A DNA stretch of 64,000 nucleotides. Origin: Euptelea pleiosperma. Its lineage: Eukaryota > Streptophyta > Magnoliopsida > Ranunculales > Eupteleaceae. The position numbers and the translations under genes are program-made. The notes below the pieces were generated by a model that saw only the letters and a program-made list of their open reading frames with translations, was not told where the DNA came from and ran no database searches. Every line of letters starts with the position of its first letter. Position 1 is the first letter of the stretch. The stretch spans positions 17,207,103 to 17,271,102 of the forward strand of contig CM068549.1 of assembly GCA_035048495.1 (NCBI GenBank). Reading direction: 5' to 3'. Below, piece by piece: positions 10,871 through 62,227 of the stretch.

Positions 10871-13090
10871 GACTCATTGAAGCACTCAAGGATATTGTCA
10901 TATTGCTTAATTCAAGACGTGATAGATAATCAATTTGTTCTCACATTTTGAAGGCTTGGGTTGTACATATGTTTTTATGTGAACGTAGTCTAGAATTCAC
11001 TTTGATATATATTACAAAGTGTATTTGTCTTAGGTAAGTCAAAAATATAAAATTCTTTCTTCTTTTGAATATAAGGGTATTCATGACATTTTGAAAGAAT
11101 TCAAAAGCTCACAGCTGGTTTTGCCAAACAACAATACCAACTTCTACACAAAGAACAACACTTCTCCACCATGGTTTGCCAAACGTTATTCTAGAAAAGA
11201 GCGCTTCTCAACAGTTACTTCCAAAACTTCTACAAAAGCGCTTTTCCACAGTACTTCTACAGAAACATTCCCAAACACGACTTTAGTGAATTAATATGAG
11301 GGTGAAGGGTCCTATTTATAATAGTTCATGGGTAAGAACTTCTAAATATGTGCTTATTGAAAACTTTCTATTTTGTTTTAAAATGATTCTCTCTAAAGAG
11401 ATTCTTAATTTTTAAGTGATTTTCGTCACTTTAAAATGGGTGAATTAGACAACCCACTAAAAGACTTATTTCAGATGGATATGGGCCAAAAATGGGCCTG
11501 GGGCCTATGGGTATCAAATGGACTTTAAATGAGATTATTTTTTGCCTAAAAAGTCTCTCAATTGGCCTAAAAGGCCCGTCCAAATAAATAAACTTAACTA
11601 ACATGCAAACAAACATTAATAATAAAACATACCAACAATTACTCATTAAATTTATAAAAGACAATAAAAAATTATTTAAAATATCTTTAATTTAAATATC
11701 TTTTTAAAATTATATTTTTGTGTAAAATATCAAAATATGATAAGAATCCCAAGAGTCCCAATGGTGACAACGTGTTGATTAAAAATGCTTAGATGACACT
11801 CTTAATTAGAAATATCACTATTTTTTAAATAACCCATCATTTGAAATTATGGTCTTAATTAATTAAGTTGGTTATCTAATACACAGAATGTCCATACATT
11901 ACTACAATATAAGTACACATGTATGAAAATCAGTTTTAGTGTCATTATAATGAAATTTCCTTTATATCATAATATAAATGTTCTAACTAAGTTCTCAAAA
12001 TTATTTCTACGTGACGTGATAGAATGTTGTAGACGAAGAATTTTTTTTAAGATGTCAAATTTACCCTTTATAGGTAATTTACATTAGTACCCTTGAATGA
12101 AAGTTCAGGGTATTACAAGTACATAGTATCAGGTTAATTTTTGGTTACGTAGATGGTTGGTTCACTTGGTTCGTTTACAGACTGACATTCATAGTTTTAT
12201 TTATCATTTTATCTTATCCTTATACTTATAATTTCAATGTATTTTGTTTTACATGGTTAGTCGTTTCAACCCCTTAGTACATGGGTGGTGGAGCATGCAT
12301 ATTAAGCTTTCTGGCTCATCCCTACTTACATTTTCATATTTACTCAAATAAAAAAGTTTCTAACAATGTGTAACTGGCAGATGTTTTAATTATTTTGTAT
12401 GCTTCTTTGATAGAATTCATGTAGTGGGAGTTGTTTTAATGTTGAGATGTAATGGATGATTATTTTATGACATTTTACATTAATTAGATGATAGATTTAA
12501 GGTTTAATGAATGAGTACGAGTTAATTTTATTGCTTTACATTTGTTTTTTTGTACCTTACTGTATTATTTTTAGCATAACTTTTAGTTTGTTTGATATTT
12601 TTATACGAGACCTGTGTTATATGTTTTTTAACTGACATGTTAACATCTCTTAGAAAATTCATGCAAGAATAACGAATTCTATGATCATTGGTAAATTTAA
12701 AAGTTTATGTTATATTTTTTGTTTTTCTATATAAACCCTGTAAATCAAAATTTTTGGGTATGTTCTGTTGTTTTCAAATTTCAGTCAAAACATGAAAGTT
12801 GTAGATCTTTTAATTACCTTTTAAACCCCTTTAGAATCATCTGATTTGAATGATCACGTGATTTTATATTATTTATTTTTCTAGGATCAGTTTTAAATAT
12901 TTATGTCTGTAGATTTCCGAAGCATGATTTTGGGGCTTCTAATCTTTATTCTTTCTATATTGGAGTCATGGGCCTGAAGGGGTTTTTTGTATTATTTTTT
13001 TACTTGGACACTGAGATAGTGTCGATTTTGTTTCTGCAGATCAAAAATATTTTTCTATCTTCTTGGCTATTTTCTAAAAAAATATCATAC
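10871..13090. other. AT-rich intergenic sequence
   Basis: No coding region was recognised. A segment near 11100-11290 with repeated AAAAGCGCTTTT/AACTTCTAC motifs could be part of a MITE, but no pair of ends was found. Confidence 0.45.
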
Positions 13091-13094
13091 ACAG

Positions 13095-13411
13095 TACCTA
13101 TCTTACAGTATAGTCAGAGTGCAATTCACCTTGCTAATAATTCACCATTTCACTTAAGGACCAAGTACATAAACATTAAATATCATTTCATATGATTATT
13201 GTTAGAGGATAGACTATTTATTTTAGAGAAGATCTACAAAAATCAAAACCCTACAATCATTGTAGAGAAACTGAAGTTATATTCAATTTGTGTTGGTCTT
13301 CACGGATACAAGACAATGGAGAGATTCACACTGAGTTTCCTATGGAGGCGTCACATTCCATATGCAACAAGTTTAGCAAAGATGTTTGCGATCAATCCCC
13401 AAGTGGGAGAT
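13095..13411 (+). pseudogene. Copia RNase H end, fragment
   Basis: Translation around 13108-13195 gives SQSAIHLANNSPFHLRTKYI, the hallmark of the Copia RNase H region. A second segment in another frame (13320-13400) fits the downstream linker. A polypurine tract, CAAGTGGGAGA, ends at the LTR start. The upstream polyprotein is missing. Confidence 0.7.
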
Positions 13412-13734
13412 TGTTATGTTATGTAGAGCCTGATGGTTCTAAAGTACTATACATGAAGCCATAGCACCGCTGCCCAACCGTGAAATGTTATGTGGAGCCT
13501 TAAAGGCATTTTCGTATCTTTACATAGACATTTGAAAACCCTCGTTTCATCTTGGGGTTACATATACCTCGATTTTCATGAGACGATCATTCATTGTATT
13601 CTAAATGTTTCGTTTGCCTAAGAGCATTGTGGAATCAGTGTGAGTCTGTGGACGTACCTAGATCTCGAAGGAACCACGTAAATATCTATGTCATATGTTT
13701 ACATCTTTGTTGTTTATTGTTCTTTCTTCCAACA
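13412..13734 (+). mobile_element. 3' LTR of a truncated Copia element
   Basis: It begins TGTTATG directly after the polypurine tract and can be closed at CCAACA, giving a 323-bp LTR with TG...CA ends. No 5' LTR is present in the window, so the 3' boundary is a proposal. Confidence 0.5.
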
Positions 13735-14669
13735 CATCTCTCTCCCCTCTCCATTACTCCCTCTTGCTCCTCCATGTTTATCTCTCTATCATGTTTGTCT
13801 CATTTATCTATCTACTGGTAGGTCCTCCCTCACTCGGCCAACCCGTGAACCTACCTAACTTGATTGAGTTTGGCTTGGGCTAGGCATGTTAGGCCTGACC
13901 TTGAGTTGGGCTCGGGCTTGGGTTGACTCCCCAACCCACCCAAGTTGCATCCCTAGGGGTAGGAAAGAAAACTCACTGTTGAAACAAAGGAGAGTTTAAA
14001 TAAAAATTCAAAATAAAGTAACTCATCCTCACTTGGGTTAGTCAAGGGGATATATGGTCATTGCGTTTTGCAATGTGCGCTTTGTGGGCTAGGAAAGTTC
14101 ATGTGTCTATGATAAAACTTGTTAAAATTTTGAATAGAGTCTCTCAATATTATGTTTGTTAGGAAACTTGCTAGACAATTAGAAAGAGAGAGATAACATA
14201 TTCAAGAGATGTGGACATGTTTTTAAAAAATAACATACCCTTGCTTTTTAGAGTAGTATTATTTAACAAATTAAGGTATTTTTTGGAAAATGCTGAGATG
14301 ACAGAAAAAGATGTAGAGAGAGCCACATCATCACTTTTAAAAGTGTGTCAGAGAAAGAAAATTGAGCCCAAAGGTATATAGTATATATATAGATTACGAC
14401 CAATTTTATAAAGTTTTTTCTAATAGATGAAAAATTATTCATAATTAGGGGTTTTAGTTGTTGCAAGAATTTGCCAATGCAATAGCATTTTGTCATTGTT
14501 GTCTCATATTGCAATAATTACTAATATCCTCTCACAACGTCGTCTTCTCTTAAAAAAAAAAATCCTTACAATAAGTAACCAAAGTAGGTGGAGGTCGAAT
14601 TCAATATGTTAAAGATGGTGTTGCATTATTGTCCCGGTATGTTGTTAGGGTTGTAATGGAGGGAGAAAG

Positions 14670-14702
<33 letters not shown>

Positions 14703-15060
14703 AGGTTGGGAAGCAGGATATAGTAGGGGTTTGGGATTGCAAAGAGAGAGAGGAGGGTTGGATTTGGGAAGAATCAAGAATTTATAAAGTGGAGAACAGG
14801 TTTCCCACTTTTAAAGGGCTTTTAAACCTCAATAGGGACCAACCTTTCCATATTTACTGTTCATAAAAGTGAGACACATTTTAGATTTTCACCTTTTTAA
14901 TCCTAGGTTTGGATAGTATAACCAAGGAAACAAACAGGCCCTCATATTAGGGTTGGATAGCATAACTAGGCAAACAAACAGGCCTTAATAGGAGTTTCGG
15001 GATCAGGGCACTAAGGTCGGTAGTCCGGAGCCTACAGGGGCATTCCCGATATTTCGTCGG
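13735..15060. other. Intergenic sequence upstream of PKL
   Basis: It contains a Gly/Pro-like repetitive segment (13840-13960, CCCAAGC-type motifs, possibly half a hAT MITE), an imperfect tandem repeat with AAACAAACAGGCC (14915-14990), and a GA microsatellite. No gene was seen. The PKL promoter presumably lies in its last kilobase. Confidence 0.45.
14671..14700. repeat. GA microsatellite upstream of PKL
   Basis: An almost pure (GA)n run within a purine-rich 14650-14760 region, about 0.4 kb before the proposed PKL 5'-UTR exon. GA runs near plant promoters can bind BPC/GAGA factors (general knowledge; a role here is inference). Confidence 0.7.
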
Positions 15061-15079
15061 CGAACAAGGTTATATTCAT

Positions 15080-15215
15080 GAGTAGAGACTTCTGTTTAAA
15101 AAGCAAACAGACGGGAGTAAACGAACTTCATTTTTTATTCCTCATTTTCCTTTTTTATTTTTTCCTGTCTCGTGCTCCTCTTTCCCTCTCCCTCTCTCTG
15201 CAGACGAAAGCCAAG
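15080..15215 (+). other. PKL: Proposed PKL 5'-UTR exon
   Basis: The PKL start codon lies only 3 bases downstream of a splice acceptor (TTTTGCAG at 20851), so an untranslated exon must exist upstream. A CT-rich leader-like sequence ending in CCAAG|GTACGA at 15215/15216 is the best candidate seen. The transcription start was not determined, and other donors are possible. Confidence 0.35.
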
Positions 15216-16029
15216 GTACGAACTTTCCTTCCATATCTACTTTTCCCCGTTTCTCTGTTCCTTTCTTAGGTTTACGCTCTTGTTCATCATCTCCTCTCAA
15301 TCTGCGACTCTTTAATTTCTTCAAAAAATCTAATCTTGTAATCAAATCTGTAGTTGCACTAGACTCCACACCTCAAATGCGAAACCCTAGTTTTGGTTTC
15401 TTGGAACGAGCTTCAATAAAGGGTTGAAAAACTGCAACATGTCGTTAAACCTTAAATTTTTTTTTTTTGCATGTATCGACTGAGCTTGAATTTGAGTTAC
15501 CTTTGATTTGTTTTTGTCGGAATTTCGATGTCGTTTACATGCATTTGTGCGAATTTGTGCTTTTCTCTGTGTGATTGATTAATTTCATCGATGAGTTTAA
15601 TATGTTTACGGTGGTTCTGACTATCTTACATTTGTAAAAGAATTTTAAATTGTTAATGAGAGATTATAGAAAGCACGCTCCAAAGAGAATTTAAACATAA
15701 TCTGAAGCTGAAGGTGTGGATTTCCCTCATTCTTAGCTGAAATAAGCTTATAGAGGAGCTGAATTGTGTTGCACCAAATGAGTAGATGAATATGGTGATA
15801 TAATAGGATTTGATTGATCACTGTACCAAGGTTGCAGACAGGGTTTTGTTGTGCAACTCGGTCAACACTGAACTGATAGACTCACTGAAGTCTCTGGTAT
15901 GACTTGTACGGGCCAGTTTCACGAGTAACTTTTCTCAATAACCCTGGAAACCTAGACAACCTGGCTGAAAATATCAACCCTGATCACAAATTGAAGTTAA
16001 AAGATATAATGTATGCCCATAAGGATGCT

Positions 16030-19000
16030 CATGAGTTGTGAATGCTTGAGAAACTCTGAAACATTCGTGAAGCAGCTCTTATGTTCAATTGAGACAACAA
16101 ATCCGTGCCAAGGAGCTTTTGTCTATGGGAGACAAATTTTGGACGGGGTTCTTGTGGTCAGTAAGTGTATCGATTCCAGGACTATAGAGAAGGGAGGCCA
16201 AGGATCGTTTGCAAGATTGATATGGAGAACGCTTACGACCATGTTATCTGGAGTTTCTTAGATTACATGTTGGGAAGGATGGGTTTTGGAGAGAAGTGAG
16301 AAGATGAGTTAGGTAGTGAATGACTTCGGCTTTCTTCTCCATTCTGGTCAATGGGTCTCCCGCCGGCTACTTTCGTGGTTCGAGGAGCCTCAGGCAGGGA
16401 GATCCGTTGTCCCATTTTCTCTTGGGAAAATTACCTCCAGGGCCATAAGTTTAAACTACGGCCCAAAGCAACCACCTCTTCATTATTGGGTCCAAAAAGG
16501 GCTGCCTTTTTAGAAATATGGATTTAAAACCCCAATCAGTCTATTTTGAACAACTTCTAAAAATTTATTCCTACTTTACCCTCATAGGTAGAGACGTAGC
16601 TTTATCCCTTTTTTTTATTAGGGTAATTTAGTACTACCCCCTCTTTTTGCAAAAGTAATTGGTAGTACACCGGGCTGTGATTGAAGCCGATCACATCCCA
16701 CAATACGAGCCACATGTCACACTCTTAGTGGACGTTGACAATATGGATGTTTGGCCAATGAGTAGGTGGACCTACAAACTGAAAATAAACTTGATCAGTT
16801 ATTTTTAAGCGTTGGATTGAAGTTATTTTCATGGGTTGATTTTAACCGTATGAATTTGAGCATTATTGAGCATTATGTGGGTACAAAGATCCAAAGGTTG
16901 TAAATCACTGATCAGGCTGATTTTTTGGTTTGTAGTCTCTATCTCTCCTTGTTTAATTTGTTTAGTTCCTTTCCTTTTCCTTTTCCTTTTTCTTTTTTTG
17001 TTTTTTTTTAATTATTAAAACCCGTTAAGCTTACGTCTCTACCTATGAGGATAAAGTAGGAATAAATTTTTAAAAGTTGCTCAAAATAGGCTGATTGGGG
17101 TTTTAAGTCCATATCTCTGAAAAGGCAGCCCTTTTTGGACCCATTAATGAAGAGGTGGTTGCCTTGGGCTGTAAGTGTAAACATACAGCCCTAGAGGTAA
17201 TTTTCTCTTTTTTCTTTTTATCGTGGTGGTAGAGGCCTTGGGGAGGATGATCTCGAGAGCAATGGATAGAGATGCGTTGGCGAGGGGGTCCATGCGATCT
17301 CTCATTTGCAATTTGCAGACGATACTCTTGTATTTCTTGGGGCATTTTTGGATCAATTGAGGTTTCAGAGAGGGCTATTGTGTTGCTTTGAAGTGGTCTC
17401 AGACTGTCAAGTTTACGGGTTAACATGGCCAAGAGCAAGGTGTTTGGAGTGGGCGAGGTGGGGGACATGGGAGATTTAGCTGGCATTCTGGGTTTATGTA
17501 TTTGGGATTGCCTTTAGGGGCTAGTTACATATCCAGGGCCTTGTGGGGTCTTATTGTGGAGAGAGTTAGGTCTAGGCTTGCAACTTGGAAGTCGAACTAT
17601 CTATCCAAATGGGGAAAAGTGGTGTTGATCAATAGTACTCTTTCTTTATTTACCATCTATCCTTATTCTCTATTCCCAGAAGTGTAGCGAAGATTCTAGA
17701 GAAGTCTATGAGGGACTTCTTGTGGAACGATAGGGTGGAGGGAGCTTGTATCGACTTGGTTGATTGGATGATGGTGTGCTCTCCAAAGATGTAGGGGGGT
17801 TTGGGAATTTGGAACATTTATGAGAGGAATGGGGCCTTACTAGATAAGTGGCTGTGGAGATTTGGGGAGGAATTGTCGAGTCTTTGGTGGTGGGTATTGG
17901 AGGAAAGTACTGGACCATGGAATTAGGTTGGAATAGAAGAGCAGTCCGCTCGACGTATGCTTGTTGTGTATGGAGGGGGATTTCGAAGGTGATGGATTCC
18001 TTCTCTAGAGGAGTGCGATTCTAGGTTGGGGAGGGAGACAAGGTTAGACTTTTGGGAGGACATTTGGTGCTGAGAGGCCGCTTTGAAAGAAGATTTTCCA
18101 TTTCTGTATTCCATTTCTGATTTGAAGAATCGCGCGGTTATGGATTGCATGTCTAGGGAAGGGGATGCGATCTCATGGAATTTTGGTTTCAGAAGAGGCC
18201 TCAATGATTGGGAGATTGAGTTTGCTTCATCTTTATTATTGCGAGTCCTTGATTGTGGCTTGTCTTTTTTTGGGTCAGGATAAACATTTATGGAGGTGGT
18301 CCAAAGATCTGCAGTTCTCAATTCGCTCCTTCTATAAGTCTTTGATTCGGCTGACTAATCGTTCTTTTCCTTCTTCCGTCATTTGAGGTTCTAAGATTCC
18401 TACTAAAGTTGCGTTTTTTACGTAGGCGCCAGTTTTGGATAAGATCCCGACAGTGGACCATCTGATTTTGAGAAAGATGGTGGTCATCGTTGACTACTGT
18501 GTGATGTACAAGCATTCAAGGGAATTGGTGGATCATCTTTTCCTTCATTGTGACGTCGCTAGAGCTATTTCGACATCCTTTTTGGCCGAGTTTAGCATGT
18601 CTTGGGTTATGCCTAGATCCATGATGTCTCTCGTAGCTAGCTGGTAGACTTATGCTTTTTCTACTAGTGGTCGTTGGTAATGGTGGATTCTTCCTTTCGC
18701 AATTTGTTGGGGTTTGTGGAAGGAGAGGAACAATAGAGCGTTTGAAGGCAAGGAGGGAGAGTGGATAAGGTTATCCTAGATATCAAGGGACTTTGTTCTT
18801 TTGGCCCAAAGTCTTCAAAGAATTCAGACGACTCTTCTTTGAAGACTTTGTGTTTCGATGGGATCTGATTATTTCGTGAGATGGCAGTTAGCGATTGTTT
18901 GTTTTGTTTTTGTTCTGGTTTTAGCGTCTTGTTCTGGTTTTTAGCGTCTTGTTCTGGCTTGGAAGTCATCTTGATCTCTGTTGCCCCTTTGTATCTTGCT

Positions 19001-19045
19001 TGGCGTTTTGCCTATCTATGATAGTCTACACTTATAAAAAAAAAA
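16030..19045 (+). pseudogene. 5'-truncated L1-type LINE, frameshifted
   Basis: Same orientation as PKL. Reverse transcriptase pieces appear in order: CQGAFVYGRQILDGVL (16110-16155), FADDTLVFLG (17310-17340) and YLGLPLG (17496-17520), then zf-RVT pieces (18435-18650) and the family 3' end FEDFVFRWD (18835-18870). An A-rich tail ends near 19045 after three copies of TTAGCGTCTTGTTCTGG-like sequence. Several shifts and stops make it inactive. It is interrupted by the element at 16424-17200. The 5' end is approximate. Confidence 0.8.
16424..17200. mobile_element. MULE-like TIR element inside the L1
   Basis: About 180-bp inverted repeats form its ends (TTACCTC...GGGC type, including GGGTCCAAAAAGGGCTGCC and its complement). 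A perfect 9-bp direct repeat, TTTTCTCTT, lies at 16415-16423 and 17201-17209; 9-bp duplications are typical of Mutator-like elements. It splits the LINE reverse transcriptase between the DPLS and VVVEAL motifs. No transposase was seen. The left and right ends are offset by about 7 bases, so exact termini are uncertain. Confidence 0.7.
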
Positions 19046-20854
19046 TAAACATAGTATTATTTCGCAATCCTTCTTCAGATGTTTCTGTCTAGTGTTTGCA
19101 CTAGTTCTGTTCCATCCTTAAGATCACCATAAGAAAAATCTGAAGAATATTTATCCTTAATACATAAACCCAGAACAAAAAAAAAAGTAAAAGAAAAAGA
19201 AAAAACTGTTTACTGATCTTTCTGAATGAAAAGCAGTATATATTTTTCTATAGAGCGTGATTTTTCTTCACTTCTTACTGAAAAAAGCATATTTTGTGGT
19301 TTGGGATGGTATACTGGCAAGTGATTCTCCTCACTTGGTGGTTATTTGGGGGAAGCTCACCCACTTGACATTTTGCAGTGTTTTATCAATGGAACTTCAC
19401 TGCTTTTGACTTAATTTAGACATTTGATTGGGATAGACAATGAAACTTTTAATAAGCCATCACAAAATGCTTATTTATCTCTTGTAATTCTTTCTGATAT
19501 GGTGAAAACTCTTCGTTCATCTTCTTCTATGGATGTGGTTGGTAATGGACTGATGTGATGTCTCACATTTTGTATCATGTAACTTTTGTACAGTTTCCCT
19601 TTGGGCCCTTCTTAGTCCTGTTTAATATATTTATCTTTTACCGATAAAATAAAATGTCCCACATTTTTTTTTTTGGTGTTTGTTTGGTTGTTTCTTCTTC
19701 TTCATCATAGCCATAATCATCATCTGGCCATCCACCCTACTTGATTTTTTCACAATAGACAATATCTACCAAGTGATTTGTGTTTTAGGTGGGTGTGGCT
19801 GTTACTATGAGATTTGAGGTTGAGTGGATTGTGCTATTGATTGGAGTCCTGTTCTTGGCCCTTTTCTTCTAACCTACCGTTTCACTCGGGCTACAATGGT
19901 TAGAATGAGGCTTTTTGAACTTTACAAGATGGCTAGAGGACAGTGCATCACCCCTTTGTCTTGCATTCCCAATATCAGTTAATTCAGTATATCCTGTCAT
20001 CAGCATTTGTGGATCTTAATTTGAGTAGTCCCTGAATTTGTATTTTAAGGCAGACGAGCTTGCAAAGTTTCGTCTTTAGTTACTGGCTCGGGATTATATG
20101 CCATAGTTGTAGATTTTCATGTTTTATTTTTTACAAATTTGAAGTATTTATGAAAAAAAATGCTTCTATAGTAGTCTTAAAATGGGAAACGATAAATGAA
20201 GTCTCTTGGTCATTTTCCATTATCCTGATTGTGGTCCAGCTTATTTTCTTATTTTCATATCATGTCGACTTGATGCACAAGTTTTTTAATTTGATGAGGA
20301 GTTGGAAATAGATGGCTGCGTACTAGTCAAGACGGATTGATTACAGTGAGAAACATTGTGATTGTCTCACGGGGTCTACTGCTACCACTCCAAATGGAAA
20401 TTGGTAGCTTGTTCAAATGGAGTCGTAACTGTGATTCACAACAAGTATGACAGTAACCCACATAAATATAAGAATGCTGTGAACCCTGTAATTGGCCGAG
20501 ATGCTGCTAGGCTCATGGGAAAGTATTTCAATGTTTTTTGCTATAAATAAGCCATAAAATTTACCTTCTGTAATCCATCTTGTTTGTGGATGTGAGTGCT
20601 CTATTAGCAAATGATCCATGAATTGACATATTTCAAAATTTATGGGTGTATACTTTTATTCTCTGCCATATGTGAATCATGTGCAACTGATCCCAATTTC
20701 TTGTTATCTAAACGCTATCTCAAATTTTAATATTTTTTAATAAATTCAACACGACTTCTTATATTTCTCGGTGTTAACTTTTTCTCCTTACTGTATACAT
20801 TAAAGTATTTAAAGATTAACAAAAAAGCTGAGTTCCATTCTTATTTTGCAGGAT

Positions 20855-59723
<38,869 letters not shown>

Positions 59724-59780
59724 GTATACCTTCTATGCTTGATAACCACACACTTCAAAATGGTTGCAGATACTGTGGAT

Positions 59781-60417
59781 CATGGTTTAAAGTTTTAGGC
59801 GTAGCCGACATGTTTCGGTTTCGTACAGTGAGACAAGATACGTAGGGCTTTCGGGAATCACAGGTTTTCGGCTGAAACATAAGAGTTTCATTGGTTTTTG
59901 TTGAACGAAAAATGTGAAACACTTGTGAAACTCATGAAAGGTTATAAAACTCTTTTAAAAAAATTTGAGAAATTAGAGAAGTAAAAGAACATGAATGTAT
60001 TAAAGTTTCTGAAAAACATCCTATATTTAGTTTACACTCAACAATAGTTACTTACAGTGCTATATGAAAATAGTGCGCCTCTAAGCACTAAGAATGCAAG
60101 TTTTCAATACAAACTTCAGTTCAGCCTGATAGCACTTTAAGTCACTCTTCTTGGGTACAAATCAAATGTAGGATATAGATTTTTACAAAATTTATTGCAT
60201 TTATATGTATTTATTTTATTTACTTTTTTATGAAAATTTTCAGAATTTTTTGAAGTCAATTTCTTGGGGTTTTTGCGTTTAATTTTGGTTTCGTTTGGTT
60301 TTTTCCATGGACGAAACCAGGCACTTTGAGCCATGGTGTGGAGTCCCGAGACCAACAAGAAGTTTCATTATTGTCCATGGATGAAACTGATGCGAAACTA
60401 GGCAACTTCAAACCACA
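59781..60417. mobile_element. CAWGG-family MITE, degenerate
   Basis: Starts CATGGTTTAAAGTTTT and closes near AACTTCAAACCACA, with repeated GAAACTC/GTTTCG motifs inside. The target duplication was not found. Confidence 0.55.
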
Positions 60418-60475
60418 GTGTTGACTTACTTCTTTTTTGCTACAACAAAAGCTGTACGTACTTGTTCTGTTCTAT

Positions 60476-60674
60476 CATGGTTTGAAGTCTTGGCCGATGG
60501 ACTTGGTCTCGGCTAGAACCAAGTCACGATCCTTATGTGACTGGGTTCTTCTTATTCTTCTTCAGTTTTCCTATTGTTTTAGTCAAGAAAGTCCTGAGAC
60601 TGAGTTGAATTGCCCGAGTCAACTTGGTCTCACCCCAGACGATCCAGGTCCTGACGCCAAAACCTAAAACCATG
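60476..60674. mobile_element. CAWGG-family MITE, 199 bp
   Basis: Ends CATGGTTTGAAG and CCTAAAACCATG. The perfect 8-bp duplication TGTTCTAT lies at 60468-60475 and 60675-60682. It is immediately followed by the next element, which sits in its right-hand duplication. Confidence 0.85.
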
Positions 60675-60683
60675 TGTTCTATG

Positions 60684-61035
60684 CAAGGTTTAAAATTTCG
60701 TTTCGGATGAATGTCTCGGTCAAGTGAAAAACCGAGACAAACTCCGAAATGAAACGAAACATTCACGGAACATTGAAAAAACGAAATTTTCGAAACATTA
60801 TGAAATATTTCCGAAACATTGCGAAACATTACGAAACATTACGAAATATTATTCAAAATCATTAAATTATATTTTTTATTTTTTTGGATTGTATCGGATT
60901 GTCTCTGCGAAACAAACCGAAACATTAAAAAACGAAACGAAACATACGAAATATTCAATGTTTCGTTTCGGTTTCCTTACGAAACGAAACGAAACATACG
61001 AAACATTACGAAACATTCCGAAATTTTAAACCATG
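60684..61035. mobile_element. CAWGG-family MITE, 352 bp
   Basis: Ends CAAGGTTTAAAATTTCG and CGAAATTTTAAACCATG. A perfect duplication, GTTCTATG, lies at 60676-60683 and 61036-61043. The interior is dominated by CGAAACATTACGAAACATT-like repeats, which also look like a microsatellite. Confidence 0.88.
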
Positions 61036-61429
61036 GTTCTATGCCATATGATGTTAATCTGGAGTGGTTCATTTGTTAAGGGCAGCGGTCGTCATGGCAG
61101 TTTAAACTCTATATTTTCATTTATCAATGGGAAACAAAGATGTATAACTGCATTACATGTAAAATAAAATCTTTCCAAGTTTTAGAAGCTGTGGATTTCC
61201 TTGTCTACCTTTTTGGGAATGCATTCTACTACTAGATTCTTTCTCTAATTTGACCATTATATCTGCAAATTATAGAAAGTATAAGGGTTTCTGAAGATCG
61301 TCATTTTTGATATGTAATGACTGTTGTTAGTATTTTTTTCCTCTCCTTTTCTTTTGATAAGTAAGATATTGTCTTGATGTAAAGTTAAATAAAAGTACAA
61401 AGTTGGGGAAGAGAGTTGCTTATGAACAA

Positions 61430-62225
61430 GAAAGGTCTAACTACACCACTTCTCGCTAAGGAGTCGTGCATGGTGTTTGTGAAATAAAGAGAAGAATAGA
61501 AGATGATAGAGATTAGGGTTTGAGAGGGAGAGATGGAGAAGAAATGAAGAGGAGAGGTATGAACATATGTCGTTCAACCTCCTCATGTAGATATATATAT
61601 ATATATATATATGTATGAACATATGTCGTTCAACCTCCTCATGTAGATATATATATACTATTCACGTAAGTGGTGTGGGCTCACTTACATTAATAGAACA
61701 TATGCGCCCAACACTACATGAAGCCCATCTATATAATCTAAATATAAGGAAATAAACTAGGAACTCTAACACCCCCCCTCAAGCTGGAGCATACAAATCA
61801 AACATGCCCAGCTTGGTACATAGAGTAGAAAAGAGATTCCTCGGCAAGGCCTCTATAAGAACATCTCCCAACTGATTTGCTGACTTGATATAAGGAGTGA
61901 TAATTTGTTTGTTTAACACCATGTCACGGATCAAATGACAAATCAACCTGAATGTGCTTTGTCCGTTCATTAAACACTAGATTGCCAGCAATATAAATAA
62001 CAACCTGATTGTCACAATACATAGGTATAGGAGAAGGAACCTCAAATCACATCTTCTTAAGAAGGTACTGGACCCATAACATCTCACACGTAGTGTGGGC
62101 CATAGCCCTGTATTTTGCTTCGACAGTTGAGCGACCGACAACATTTTGCCTCTTACTAGACTAAGTCACCAAATTACCATCGACAAATGTACAATCACTT
62201 GTGAAAGTTTGTCTTTCGATCTCCT
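61430..62225 (-). pseudogene. Copia 3' part with LTR, antisense to PKL
   Basis: The minus strand carries the RNase H end (SKRQNVVGRSTVEAKYRAM near 62150; VDLICHLIRD-like and GMFDLYAPA, 61960-61782), then the polypurine tract TTGAGGGGGGG and LTR start TGTTAGAGTTCC near 61770. The LTR contains a duplicated 45-bp segment with (AT)n between the copies (61558-61657). The protein end is broken by stops. Confidence 0.75.
61558..61657. repeat. Tandem duplication with (AT)n in the LTR
   Basis: TATGAACATATGTCGTTCAA...CTCATGTAGATATATA occurs twice, separated by (AT)n. The duplication may come from replication slippage across the dinucleotide repeat. Confidence 0.75.
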
Positions 62226-62227
62226 AG

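Larger units (their letters stand above)
15216..20851 (+). other. PKL intron preceding the start codon (about 5.6 kb, if the UTR exon is right)
   Basis: It contains the L1 LINE at about 16030-19045 with its nested MULE-like element. From 19046 to 20851 no gene was recognised; a LINE-tail-like A-rich stretch lies near 19560-19660. Confidence 0.4.

Noticed and set aside
20846..20854. PKL start upstream of the ATG at 20855
   Set aside because: The upstream codon is TTG inside the acceptor site; the ATG at 20855 gives the usual MSSLVERL start.
60724..61029. ORF of 101 codons rich in NETKHSRNI-like repeats
   Set aside because: It is a translation of the repeated CGAAACATT motif of the MITE at 60684-61035.
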